Below, piece after piece: positions 53,685-63,289 of a DNA stretch of 64,000 bases (positions are counted from its first letter, which is position 1; each line of letters opens with the position of its first letter). The notes under the pieces are model-generated. The model was not told the DNA's origin. It made no database searches and worked only from the letters and a program-made list of their open reading frames with translations. This DNA comes from Bacteroides coprosuis DSM 18011 (GTDB lineage Bacteria > Bacteroidota > Bacteroidia > Bacteroidales > Bacteroidaceae): the NCBI GenBank assembly GCA_000212915.1, contig CM001167.1, positions 1,480,780 to 1,544,779 on the forward strand, given 5' to 3'. The position numbers and the translations under genes are program-made.

Positions 53685-55729
53685 TTATTTGTTTATCCAC
53701 TCTGGAGTAAAGCGGTAAGCGAAATCTATACCTGCAGGGCTAGCACCTTTTTGGGTGTTATACTCGTATAAGCGATTGATCTCAGGCTTACTGCCACTTA
53801 CATCCATTACAAATATCTTTGAATCTACATAAGAAGAAGTGGGTAGCCAGAGTTCTTTGGTAAACGGATGCTGACCTAGAATGCCATATATGGTTTCACC
53901 TCCCTTATAATAATTGTACTCTAGGGTTTTTGTTTCGTAGTTGTAACGACTCATTGTGGTAATAGTGAATTCAGAACTATCTCTGAAGTAGAGGTAAGGA
54001 TCTGTGAAACTAGTACACATACCTATGTTGGGCGACCAAGTTTGAATAGGGAATTGGATGCCTCCTTTGAGTTCTACTTCACTGATAATCTTTCCTGAAT
54101 GATCTAGACCAACAATCATAGGGTTTCCTTTAAGAGTTGCTATATTGGGTGATTCTCCTTCGTAGGGGCTAGCCAAGGCAACATAAAGATTACCGTCAGC
54201 AGCTTTTACGATGTCTTTCGTTTGTCTTCCAGGAAATTCTATTTTCTTCTCCACTGCTTTGTCGTTATTTGGATCGATGATAACTACTGAATGTCCACAG
54301 GCAGCATACACTTTGCCACGTGAGTAAATCATACGTGACTTTGTAGCTCCTTTAACCGTGAATTCACCAAAAGTACCTGTTACATGATGAGTTACTGATA
54401 CACTTTTATCATCAAACTGTATTGCACAAATACCCGATGTTGTCTCCATGGCATTGTCTGAATACTGAACATAACCTTTGTTCTTACCTGTTATCACAAT
54501 ATGTTGTGGCCAAGTGCCGACACCTTTTGGAGTAGTGAAAACTAGAGGATCAGAAAACTCTGCTTTCATGGTTTCAGAGTTACAAACTACAAAGCGATTT
54601 AAACCACCTTGTTGATCTCCATTTTTGTGATGAAGTAAATTTTATTATTGGCGATAAACATATCTTGAAGTACATTTCCTACTTCAGCACCTGCATTGGC
54701 TTTCTCAAATACGTCAGCATGTTCTACACCTTTTTCATCATAATAAAATAGAGTACCATTTACGGTTGTCATATTTCCTTCAGCAAGTACAAATGTTCCG
54801 TACTTATTGGTATAGCCAGTACCCTCATTAGCTATTTTTACGAAGACTGTAGCTATTAACGTATTGTTCTTGTTGTCTAGAGCGATGAAAGAGAGCATTC
54901 CTGCCTGTGCACCACCTTCTTTGGGTGCAACGATGGTTGCTTTGGCTGTCTCTAAATTGATTTCAGCATCCCAACCTTCGGGTATTTTGAGAGCTTCTGC
55001 AAAATGAATATTTTTGATATTCATATCCAATGTCATCGTTTCTCCTTGAGGTGCTGTTACTTCCTTGTCGTTGAAGAAGAACTGAGCATCTGTTCGTTTT
55101 ACAACTACTACCTCACCATTGGTTAGGTGGAATATAACAAAGTTGGGGTTGGTCGTATCTATTTCTTTGAAAAGCGACTCTCCACCATCTCCATGAGCTT
55201 TTACGGGATTCCCTTGCTCATCGAGTATTTGAGTTGTTCCTTTTCCATAGTTGACAGTCCAAAAGCCTTTATCATCTACACCTATTTGGGGAGTAATGCC
55301 CTCAGCACCCTCTTTCCCTTCTACGGCTAATTTGTAGCCCGATTCATCCAATAACCATTCTGTTGTATCTTGGCTGGTAAGAGTCCAGTAATAGAGTCCG
55401 TCATTTGCCTTTTTTACACCGATAATAGGAGCACTTTTGCCATCTTTACCTTGTTCGCCATCTTTTCCGTTTTTGATAGGCATAGTATCACCATCCGAGA
55501 AAGTGATCACATATCCTTCTTTGGTTTCAGTAACGGCAACAATGGTTTTTGATGAGTCTAATACGATTTTAATCGCTTCAATCTCTTTATTCAGTCTACT
55601 TGAAACCTCTTCAATTTCAGCCAATCGATACTCTATATCATTGACTTTGTTCCAAATGTTATCATCATCATACGAGCACCCCACTAATAGGAGGGTTAAG
55701 CTCAGTAATAAATAACCTATTTTCTTCAT
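53685..55729 (-). pseudogene. DUF4988/DUF5074-type lipoprotein, frameshifted
   Basis: The N-terminal frame (55729-54599, 376 residues) is a lipoprotein (LVGC, Cys18) with a coiled coil (VNDIEYRLAEIEEVSSRL), a collagen-like GKDGEQGKDGKSAP and a DUF4988-like region. The second frame (ending 53685, 294 residues) is a beta-propeller of DUF5074 type (GVGTWPQHIVITGKNKGYVQYS, then GKVYAACGHSVVIIDP). Between them CACAAAAATGG needs one more A to read FITKNGDQQGGLNRFVVC into the propeller. The protein would then be about 680 residues. It may be a sequencing error, a recent mutation or slippage. Confidence 0.82.
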
Positions 55730-55806
55730 TTGTTTCTAATTTTAAAGGAGACATCAGTCTATTTACTTTCATCTGATGCCTTCTTTGATTTATATTTGAT
55801 GTAAAT

Positions 55807-57201
55807 TTATTTGAGTGCGGCTCTCCACTGATACTCTTTTAGTTGATTAAGAGGAGTAAGAACTATTGCACCTCTTGCTATAAGATATTCTGCACAGTTC
55901 CTTTCTGCTTTATAAGAAGGAATAGCTTCTTGAGGAACGTATAGTGGAAGTTTTTCGCCTCCTCCAAAAGGAACAGAGAAATCAGGATAACCATCATCTT
56001 TAAAAGTTGGAGCAGTTTTTGCTTTACACACGAAAGCCACTCTATTATCTCCCGCAAAACCTTTTGCACAGAAATAAGCACCTATTTCTTTAACTTGACT
56101 ACCCAAAATAGCAGCTCTTAACTCTCCAGTGTACGAACAAACGTTTTCTCCAATGACCTCAATGTTTTTCGGGAAAGAGATTTCGAATAATTTCGCACTA
56201 CTATTAAATAGATTGTCTTCTATGCTTGTTGATTCAAAAGTAGCTTCAGACATATCCAATACCATCTTTTTTGAGCTATTGTTGATTTTTGTTTCCAATC
56301 CTTTTAACTGACTAGCTGTTAGAACTGCATTACCTACCGTTTTAACGTATATGTAATGTCCCTTAAAATCAGTATACGATTCTTTCCAATCTGAGTCTTC
56401 ACTGGTTTCACTAAAATAAACTCCATCTTTTAAAGAACCCTTACCCGCAATGATGGTGTATCCTAGTTGGTCTACCATAAATGAAAGACCCTTGCTGTAT
56501 GAATCATATGAGCTTTCAGGTATGAATATTTTGCGACTAGAAGCTTCGACTTTCACTCCTACTTCTCCAAAAGTTGTAGGCGAATCAATAGAAGGGCAGT
56601 TCTCTGATTCAAAAGTGATAGTTGCTAAAACATTAGCATTAAGGAGTGCATTTCTACCAATGGTATGAACTCGTGGCCCAAAAGTAAGCTCAGTAAGTTT
56701 GCTTGAGCCAGAGCTAACCCACATGCAATAATCATCTATAATTTCGGTGTCTAGATAGATGCTTTTAAGAGATCTCAAGTCATAGAGAGCATGTTTTCCG
56801 ATACGTTTAACTGTTGATGGAATATTTATTTCTTCCAAAGCGTAACAAGAGTAGAATACTTGATCGCCTATTTCTTCGAGACCCTCAGGTAAAACTACTT
56901 TTTTGAGTGCTTCACAATAACCAAACATTCCCGAATTCATAGCCCCAGAACCCGAAAGCTTAGTTACTCCAGCAGGAATCTCTATTTCTTCGAGTGCAGA
57001 ACACTTTTTAAATAGATTTGATCCCATCACCTTCAATTGAGCAGGTAGCTGAATCTGTTTTAGTGAGCTACAGTTATTAAAAGTATAATCTTGCAGTGCC
57101 TCTAGACCAGAAGGCAGAGTGATATCTAACAAAGAAGTACAATTATAAAAAGCTTGTTTACCTAGTTCGGTAACAGATTCGGGCAACTTGATTTGAACCA
57201 A
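55807..57201 (-). pseudogene. BspA-like leucine-rich-repeat protein, 5'-truncated
   Basis: About 464 residues of LRR_5/BspA-type repeats (LPESVTELGKQAFYNCTSL, LPAQLKVMGSNLFKKCSAL, IPSTVKRIGKHALYDL), then a C-terminal part with a second LRR patch. The repeat register continues upstream of the first start codon (NGYNYCTSLVQIKLP) to a stop near 57240, with no signal peptide. The gene therefore lacks its 5' end. It precedes the DUF5074-type gene by 77 bp on the same strand. BspA-like proteins are surface adhesins; this copy is probably not exported. Confidence 0.82.
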
Positions 57202-57228
57202 TGAAGTACAATAATTGTATCCATTGTT

Positions 57229-57497
57229 AGTTGATTATCAGTATTATACACTCTAAACGGTAGAAAAGTGGCTGTGTGGATTCTATATAGATACGAAATA
57301 GGCAAAATTTAACGTATTTAACTTTCTATCACACCGATATTACCCAAAGTGTATGATGTTGGGCGATTAGTAGAATGAGCAATTCTTCTTGAAGAGACAG
57401 GCATGATGGAGCTTACTTTTTTCCATACTCTTGAATGGTGGCAACATGCATTTCGCAACAGTGTCAAAGACGTTATCCAAAATTCTAAGACGATTGG
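57229..57497. other. Junction region between LRR remnant and mobile debris
   Basis: LRR coding similarity ends near 57229. The next ~270 bp contain a short plus-strand ORF from about 57403 (HTLEWWQHAFRNSVKDV) ending at about 57512, and an opposing open frame, neither recognisable. No direct repeats or inverted repeats marking an insertion were spotted by eye. Confidence 0.5.
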
Positions 57498-57953
57498 TTG
57501 CAAGACAAAGTAATGCGATATGCGCTTGCGTATTTTGTCTGCTTTCAGATTATGGTAAACCATGTTCACATTGCCCATTGTCTGCAACTCATTGACTGTG
57601 GCATTAACCTCTACATTCAAAAGGAACAGCTTACATTATTGGACAAAGAAGGACATCCGTCACTCTTTGCCCCTATAATGATAGCCTCGCTTTCGACCTG
57701 TGCGCAATTGGAACGTGACAATATCTCCTTCCGATTGCAATCAGGAAGGAAGCGGTATATAGAGAAAGGTGGAAAACTCGGACGCAAGATCGGTTCTGTA
57801 AAAACGGAAGAACAGATGAAAGCCGAATATAGAGAAGTAATAAGTCTGCTCCGCAAGGGTTATTCCATTCGGGATGTGGCGAAGTTAAGTGGAAAGGGCG
57901 TGAGTACGGTGCAACGAGTTAAGCGATTACTAAAAATGCAATCACCGCAATAA
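57498..57953 (+). pseudogene. Serine recombinase (resolvase) remnant, N-terminus missing
   Basis: From about residue 28 the frame matches the back half of the small serine recombinase family: LIDCGINLYIQKEQLTLLDKEGHPSLFAPIMIASLSTCAQLERDNI split into helix E, then GRKRYIEKGGKLGRKIGS and the helix-turn-helix MKAEYREVISLLRKGYSIRDVAKLSGKGVSTVQRVKRLL. The catalytic Ser-containing N-terminal ~70 residues are absent. It is a non-functional remnant, though the DNA-binding half could still bind. Confidence 0.85.
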
Positions 57954-58020
57954 TACTATTGATTTTACGTTATTTTCAAAGAAAGGGATTGTGTAATAGT
58001 GGCTTAAAGGCTAAAAGCAC

Positions 58021-58028
58021 TACCTTTG
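58021..58028 (+). promoter_or_regulatory. Candidate -7 element for the DUF6624 gene
   Basis: TACCTTTG matches TAnnTTTG exactly. A weak AGTG lies 19 bp upstream in place of TTTG. The gene start is 77 bp downstream. Confidence 0.4.
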
Positions 58029-58104
58029 CATTTTGTTAAATATGGTAATGTACAAAGTCACAATTTGTGATTTTGGAAAAATGAATATAAATATGACAGA
58101 TAAA

Positions 58105-59475
58105 ATGAAGAAAAGTATTTTTATATTGGGAGCAGTTGTACTTATGACATCATGCTCTACAAAAAATCAGACTGGATACACAAAATACATGAGGGCAATA
58201 ACCAAGGATGTACCATTTCCTGTGAATGGTTTACGCACTGTTGATGATAATATGTATGTATTTGAAGGAGTGAACAGCAGTGAGGTTCCTGATTATGAGA
58301 TCAGCATGGATGGATTGTTGACTGTAACCAGGACAACTTTGTGGAAGCTACCAAAGAATGATGTTGAAAACATTTGGCGAAATCTATATTTTAATAAAAG
58401 ACAACACCGACTTGTTTGTGTTGACAGAATAAATAAGGCTGGTAAGACAATACTGGGAATAATGTATGTCATGCAGACAGAATCTAAGAAATGGCCAGAG
58501 AAAGGTGTTTATCATTGGGATGTAACTGATATGCATAATATGCAGTCTGTAGCTATATCTTTGGAGGATTTCAAGAACAAGAGCATCAGAGTGATGCAGA
58601 CTGGTACTTTACCTGATGAGGAGGAAAGTCGGAAGTATAATAGTCTAATATCAAAAGCTGATTCAGCCTACATGCAGCAGAATTATCAAGAAGCTGAACG
58701 ATACTTCACCCAGGCATTTGATTTTAAGAACTACGTTCGCGGCCAGCATCTCTATAATGCTGCATGTGTGGCATCACTGGCAGGTCATAAAGATGCTGCG
58801 TTCAGGTTTCTTGAGGAGAGAATGAAAGCTGAACCAGAATGGTATAGTCTGAACATAGAAACAGACAAAGATCTGCTCCCTCTTCATGATGATGTGCGAT
58901 GGAATGAAATCATGAATGCGATGCATGAGCGTCAGACAAGGAAAGAAGCCAACTACGATATTCCTCTCCGCAATCAACTGCTCGAAATAGCAAAGGATGA
59001 CCAAGCCATTCGACAGGAATGGAGGATGACATCAAGACAGCAGCCACAAGACAAGGCAAAGATAGATTCCATTTTTTCCGTAATGGCTACGATTGACAGC
59101 GTCAACCAACAGAAGATTTTTAAAATCCTTGATTCACGTGGATTTGTCGGTAAGGACAAGGTTGGTGATGCATGTAGCGCTTATTGGCTTGTTGTTCAGC
59201 ATTCATCGGTCGAGATGCAAAGGAAATATCTGCCATTGTTCCTAAAGGCTGCAGAGAGAGGCGATATTCCTCGTGAGAATGTGGCGATGATGGAAGACCG
59301 TATCTGCCTTTTCGAAGGTCGTCCACAGCGATATGGCACCCAGTTGGAAGAAGACAAGGACGGCAAATGGCATCTTTACAAGCTGGAGGATCCTGAGAAA
59401 GTTGACGAATACAGGAAGTCTGTTGGTATGGGAACGTTATCAGACTATCTCAAAATGATGGGAATCAAATTATGA
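58105..59475 (+). CDS. TPR/DUF6624-type lipoprotein
   Basis: The 456-residue lipoprotein has lipobox VLMTSC (Cys17). The ATG at 58105 begins a clean signal peptide; earlier in-frame starts at 58033 and 58081 add a polar head. The middle has TPR-like helices (YMQQNYQEAERYFTQAFDF, HLYNAACVASLAGHKDAAFRFLEE). The C-terminal ~150 residues match DUF6624 (IRQEWRM, SAYWLVVQHSSVEMQRKYLPLF, NVAMMEDRICLFEGRPQRYGTQ). Its codon use is richer in C/G than the neighbours. It is the only intact gene in a block of mobile remnants, so it is probably transferred cargo. Confidence 0.8.
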   Translation: MKKSIFILGAVVLMTSCSTKNQTGYTKYMRAITKDVPFPVNGLRTVDDNMYVFEGVNSSEVPDYEISMDGLLTVTRTTLWKLPKNDVENIWRNLYFNKRQHRLVCVDRINKAGKTILGIMYVMQTESKKWPEKGVYHWDVTDMHNMQSVAISLEDFKNKSIRVMQTGTLPDEEESRKYNSLISKADSAYMQQNYQEAERYFTQAFDFKNYVRGQHLYNAACVASLAGHKDAAFRFLEERMKAEPEWYSLNIETDKDLLPLHDDVRWNEIMNAMHERQTRKEANYDIPLRNQLLEIAKDDQAIRQEWRMTSRQQPQDKAKIDSIFSVMATIDSVNQQKIFKILDSRGFVGKDKVGDACSAYWLVVQHSSVEMQRKYLPLFLKAAERGDIPRENVAMMEDRICLFEGRPQRYGTQLEEDKDGKWHLYKLEDPEKVDEYRKSVGMGTLSDYLKMMGIKL

Positions 59476-59837
59476 TAGATAGAGACTTGGCTGAACTGGT
59501 CACAAATTGTGATCGGTTCAATAGTTTGAAGCACTCAACAGTTCGTTCATATGCTTTTACAGAACAGGGAGTAGCAATGCTCTCTACCGTTCTCAGAAGT
59601 GAAACGGCTATTCGTGTAAGCATACGTATTATGGATGCATTTGTTGCAATGAGGCGTTTCATGGTGACAAATGCAGAAGTTTTCCAACGTCTTTCAACAA
59701 TGGAGTACCATCAACTGGAAATGCAGCAACATCAGCAAGAAACAGACAAACGCATTGACGAGGTATTCCGCAGATTGGACGAGGGTAATGCAAAGCCGAC
59801 ACAAGCATATAGTGTTTTCATTTGTAAAATGATGTAA
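59472..59837 (+). pseudogene. ORF6N-domain protein, internally deleted
   Basis: Contains MIDRDLAEL, the core of the ORF6N domain, joined directly to VTNCDRFNSLKHSTVRSYAFTEQGVAMLS, with about 45 residues that normally separate them missing. The N-terminal part of the domain (normally about 20 residues before MIDRD) is also gone. A coiled coil with ETDKRIDEVFRRLDEG follows. ORF6N proteins come from phages and conjugative elements and bind DNA. The ATG overlaps the stop of the DUF6624 gene. Non-functional. Confidence 0.78.
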
Positions 59838-59863
59838 TCCTAAGCAATAAACTTTATCAATAT

Positions 59864-59968
59864 ATGGAACAATTCAAATTCGATTTTTTCAAAAAGGAGC
59901 ACAGCAGTCAGACCATGAATGTTGTCACACTCTCCAAAGCAGAATGTGATAAGAGGTTAGAATCGTAA
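59864..59968 (+). CDS. Short ORF, likely truncated N-terminal fragment
   Basis: It encodes 34 residues, MEQFKFDFFKKEHSSQTMNV to CDKRLES. It runs into the mobC remnant at about 59950, so its original 3' part is gone. I cannot name the family. Its start is like those of short element-borne proteins. Confidence 0.35.
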   Translation: MEQFKFDFFKKEHSSQTMNVVTLSKAECDKRLES

Positions 59969-61031
59969 AGGTATCTGCATACTTTTTATTCAAAAACTCA
60001 ATAGCGTGAGGGAATGTGCAGAATTTTCCATTCTCGTAAATCTTGAGAAACCAAATGATTGCAGCTAAAAGAATAATTGGTGATTCTACAAAGAAATCAC
60101 CCTGTTTCTGAATCCAACTTCTATTCAGATTCAGCATTATTGTGTAAGCCGATTCATAAGCATCAGATATGTCGGTCATAAATGAAGGATTAATAGGATT
60201 GCATCTGTGGCTTTTTCGAGGATCATCAAAATTGATAACATAAAAAGTTGGCTTTACTTTGTAAGCATAAGAATGATTCATCAAATGATTATATGCTATC
60301 TCCGAAAGATCTGGAAACTTATAGTCGTAAATATACATAGAAAAACCCTTTTCAATCTGCTGTTTAATATAGTTGTTAATTACAGCGTAAGATTTCCCAC
60401 TGCCAGGAGTCCCCAATACAATAGTAGCTCGAAAAGGATTCACAACATTAATCCATCCATTGTATTGCTTTTTTCGATACCAGAAACAAGTAGGAAGATT
60501 AACAGAATATTCATTGTCCATAAGCCGCATCTCCTGCATAAAGGATTCATTCTCTATATTAAAAACATCATCCATCAAATTAATCTTAATCAATCGTGAA
60601 ATCCATACTCCTGAAAGCAGCAAAAAGAGGTAACCAATACTCATAGTAATGGTATAGAGAATAGTTTTTGAAGATAGTGACAAGTTCAAATCAAGTATCC
60701 ACCAGTTGATAAAAAAGAACAGAATTCCTAAAATCAAAAACAGGGTAATCTTAGTCCATGTAACCTTTTGATTTTTTACTCCTTTTGTTCCTAAACATGA
60801 TAAAGCCAAAAACAGCACAGAAAAGAACTTTGTTATTATTATGTGATTAAACAGTCCTGTATTATCCTGAAAGTTAATCAGTATTTTATCTACTACAGAA
60901 ACAGTGTAATTCATACTAACAAAATAAGCGTGGCAATACCAATAAATATGGACAAGCACAAGCATGATGCTAATCGCCCTCATAAAGTCCATCACCTTTG
61001 CCAATCCCCTTAAATCATCTTCACTTTGCAT
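59925..61031 (-). pseudogene. mobC: MobC/TraG-type coupling protein, C-terminally truncated
   Basis: The first ~360 residues match the Bacteroides MobC (VirD4/TraG-like T4CP). An N-terminal membrane region has several helices (about 15-140), then PTCFWYRKKQYNGWINVVNPFR and Walker A GTPGSGKS at 207-214, and KFPDLSEIAYNHL. The match ends at FTILTSY, after which an unrelated 7-residue tail HILLWRV ends at a stop. About 300 residues including Walker B are lost. Its ORF overlaps the 34-residue fragment in antisense, which marks the recombination point. It starts 20 bp after the relaxase gene. Confidence 0.85.
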
Positions 61032-61050
61032 AATAGCCTATTTTTGAGAA

Positions 61051-62331
61051 TTAAATTTGTCTTCCATATCGACGTTTTTTCTTCCTACTTCGTTTGGTTG
61101 AATTAGAGTAATCATCATCGTGATATCCTGATTTTCCAAATATCATTTTAAGAATATCACCAATTAAAGACTCTTTGTTTGTTGATTTGTCCTGATGTTC
61201 AGATATTGATTTATCCATGTAATCAGGAGATTCATATTCTGTTTTATTATTAATCTCTTTTAAAGTGGTTGTTTTAAGACCAGTCTCAGGAACACCTTGA
61301 ATAAGATTATTTATTGCATTTGCAGAAAACTCTTTACCCAATCTGGAACCATTCAATGCAATCCTGTTATTATGATCTATAAAAGTGACACCATAAATAC
61401 GCCCCTCATTGTTTTGTCTTATTACCACATCTATTCCTTTCTCATTCAGATTGTTCTTGAATTGAGATATTGAAGTTGAACTATTCAATAATTCATGAAC
61501 AGTGTTTTTAATTTCAGGCCTTAAAGTACCTTCTTTCCAGATTTCACAGGTTTGCTTTATCTTATCATTAAGGGTAGTAATACCAACAGATTTGCCAATT
61601 AACGATGACTTTATCGGATTGCCATGTTTGTCGCCACTATCATCGGTTGCAGAATAGACGATACCGTGATACGGTCTTCCTTTGGCTTCACCTTTTACCT
61701 CCTCTGCATGAATATTGTATAATGAGAGTAATGTTTTAAACTCACCGAAACTTTGAAACCGATAGTTGCTTATCACACCCTTTACTGTATTTGATATCTG
61801 CTTTTTTATATCTCCAGATTCGTAATCCACTTTCTGAAATTTGGTTAACTCCTTATCTTTCATTTTTTCAGCAGGACGTAAACTGTACTTTTTCTCTATT
61901 TCTCTTGTGATATCTTTACTGCGACGATGTTCAAACTTATCGTTTAATTTTATTCCGTGCTCATCAACCCGAAGAGATACAATATGAATATGATGCCTGT
62001 TAATATCCTCATGTTTGTAAACAATATAAGGTTGCCCACCATAACCCAATTTATCCATATACTGCTGTGCAATCTCGGAAAGCTGAACATCATTAAGTTT
62101 ATCATCAGGATGTGGATTTAAAGAGATATGGATAATAGGTTTTTCAGTTCTGATATCTTGCGGCAGCTGCATTTCAAAACATTCTAGGCAACGATGAATA
62201 TTAAAATTGCCATCTTCACTTTCAAACATACGATTAGTAAACAGTACCCTACCCTCCATTTCATCAATCTTTTTCTGATTATAAGCCAATACTCCGTACA
62301 AAGAGCTTCCAACATTAATTTTAGCAACCAT
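61051..62331 (-). CDS. mobB: MobB relaxase (MOBP-type)
   Basis: A 426-residue relaxase. The ATG at 62331 lies 1 bp after the mobA stop (TAGGATGG). The relaxase domain is at about 1-250, with HISLNPHPDD, HEDINRHHIHIVSLRVDEHG (His107, HHIH at 113-116) and a Tyr-rich N-terminus. The C-terminal part is lower in complexity with a basic end (KRSRKKKRRYG). It nicks oriT and pilots the strand in conjugation. It forms one operon with mobA and mobC. Confidence 0.9.
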   Translation of the reverse strand: MVAKINVGSSLYGVLAYNQKKIDEMEGRVLFTNRMFESEDGNFNIHRCLECFEMQLPQDIRTEKPIIHISLNPHPDDKLNDVQLSEIAQQYMDKLGYGGQPYIVYKHEDINRHHIHIVSLRVDEHGIKLNDKFEHRRSKDITREIEKKYSLRPAEKMKDKELTKFQKVDYESGDIKKQISNTVKGVISNYRFQSFGEFKTLLSLYNIHAEEVKGEAKGRPYHGIVYSATDDSGDKHGNPIKSSLIGKSVGITTLNDKIKQTCEIWKEGTLRPEIKNTVHELLNSSTSISQFKNNLNEKGIDVVIRQNNEGRIYGVTFIDHNNRIALNGSRLGKEFSANAINNLIQGVPETGLKTTTLKEINNKTEYESPDYMDKSISEHQDKSTNKESLIGDILKMIFGKSGYHDDDYSNSTKRSRKKKRRYGRQI

Positions 62332-62332
62332 C

Positions 62333-62791
62333 CTATTTATTAGTGTTTGTGTGATTTGTCTTGATGTACTTCTCTTCAAACTCCTTGGTAAGCGCTATTA
62401 CGTTGCGTGTAACAGCAACAAGTTCTAAAGTAGCTTTTTCAAGTTTATAGAGAAAAGCAAGTGCTTTCTTAGGAGTAAGATGCGTGTTTATAGCCTTTAC
62501 CACTTGGTTGTAATTTACACCAATAGCCCTAAATTGAGAGTAAAAACTTGTAAGCTTAGCATAATAATCCACGGTAGGTTTATCAATATGGATAATCTTA
62601 AACGGTTCATCAAATATTCTTTTAACAATAAAATGAGCTTTGGTTCTCATTCCTGATTGTTCAAACAAGGCCAAGAAACGTTCATGATCGACAGCATTAA
62701 AGCTCACCGAATATCTATAAATTGCCGGATCTTTCTTTGGCTTACGACCGCCTTTATGCGGTTTTTTATTCTTCATTTTATCTTTATCCAT
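62333..62791 (-). CDS. mobA: MobA-type relaxosome accessory protein
   Basis: A 152-residue basic protein. A KPHKGGRKPKKDP head is followed by a ribbon-helix-helix (YRYSVSFNAVDHERFLALF, RTKAHFIVKRIF) and a MobC-like part with RAIGVNYNQVVKAINTHLTPKK. Such proteins bind oriT DNA and help the relaxase. It is first in the minus-strand mob operon, divergent from traA. Confidence 0.88.
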   Translation of the reverse strand: MDKDKMKNKKPHKGGRKPKKDPAIYRYSVSFNAVDHERFLALFEQSGMRTKAHFIVKRIFDEPFKIIHIDKPTVDYYAKLTSFYSQFRAIGVNYNQVVKAINTHLTPKKALAFLYKLEKATLELVAVTRNVIALTKEFEEKYIKTNHTNTNK

Positions 62792-62860
62792 ACTGTAACT
62801 ATTAAACTACATTACCTATTAAAATTTTCGAGTTCCGAGAAAATTTATTTCCCTGAAAGG

Positions 62861-62952
62861 GCAAGGTTTTGAGATGCTGAATATAATTCGAGCAGCTCAA
62901 AACACACCTTGCTATTATCTGACGATAATAAAATCCGCATTGAAAGCGGATT
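62861..62952. other. Candidate oriT / divergent regulatory region
   Basis: GCAAGGTTTTGAG (62861-62873) is inverted as CTCAAAACACACCTTGC (62896-62912), with a four-base insertion in the right arm. Further hairpins are ATTATC/GATAAT (about 62914-62929) and AATCCGC/GCGGATT (62932-62952). It lies directly upstream of mobA, where oriT is expected. No nick site can be assigned by eye. Confidence 0.5.
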
Positions 62953-63289
62953 GAGTTCAGTCTATAATAAACTAATGTAGGAAGCTGAGAACAAATAATT
63001 TTCCGTTTATCACATCAAATTTCCTAGAACAAAGTAACACAGTTAAATAGCTATTGTCAAATTGATAGCAGTGACAAGATAAGCCAGTAAAAGCCATATA
63101 AAGCCACAATAAAAAAGCGGTTGTTTTTATCTGTTTATTTGTATCTGATTGCAATAATGAATACGCTCAATAATTATTGAAAGAATGAAGTACTGACTTC
63201 ATGAATGAATGAACTACTGAATTCAATAATTCAATCAATCAACAACTCACTTGCAAAAAAATAAATAAATAAACTCTTAAAAATACAAG
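62953..63289. other. Intergenic region before traA
   Basis: This 337-bp AT-rich stretch includes short repeats of GAATGAA, TGAATGAATGAACTAC and AATTCAATCAATCAAC (63172-63245), which could be operator or iteron-like. No open frame is credible. Confidence 0.45.

Noticed and set aside
57318-57620. Minus-strand open frame of 100 codons opposite the recombinase remnant
   Set aside because: No recognisable motif; lies opposite the plus-strand frame that matches serine recombinases, so it is treated as a shadow.
63172-63245. Iteron-type replication origin near traA
   Set aside because: GAATGAA/CAATCAAT repeats are short, irregular and AT-rich; no replication initiator gene nearby. Left as an intergenic note.
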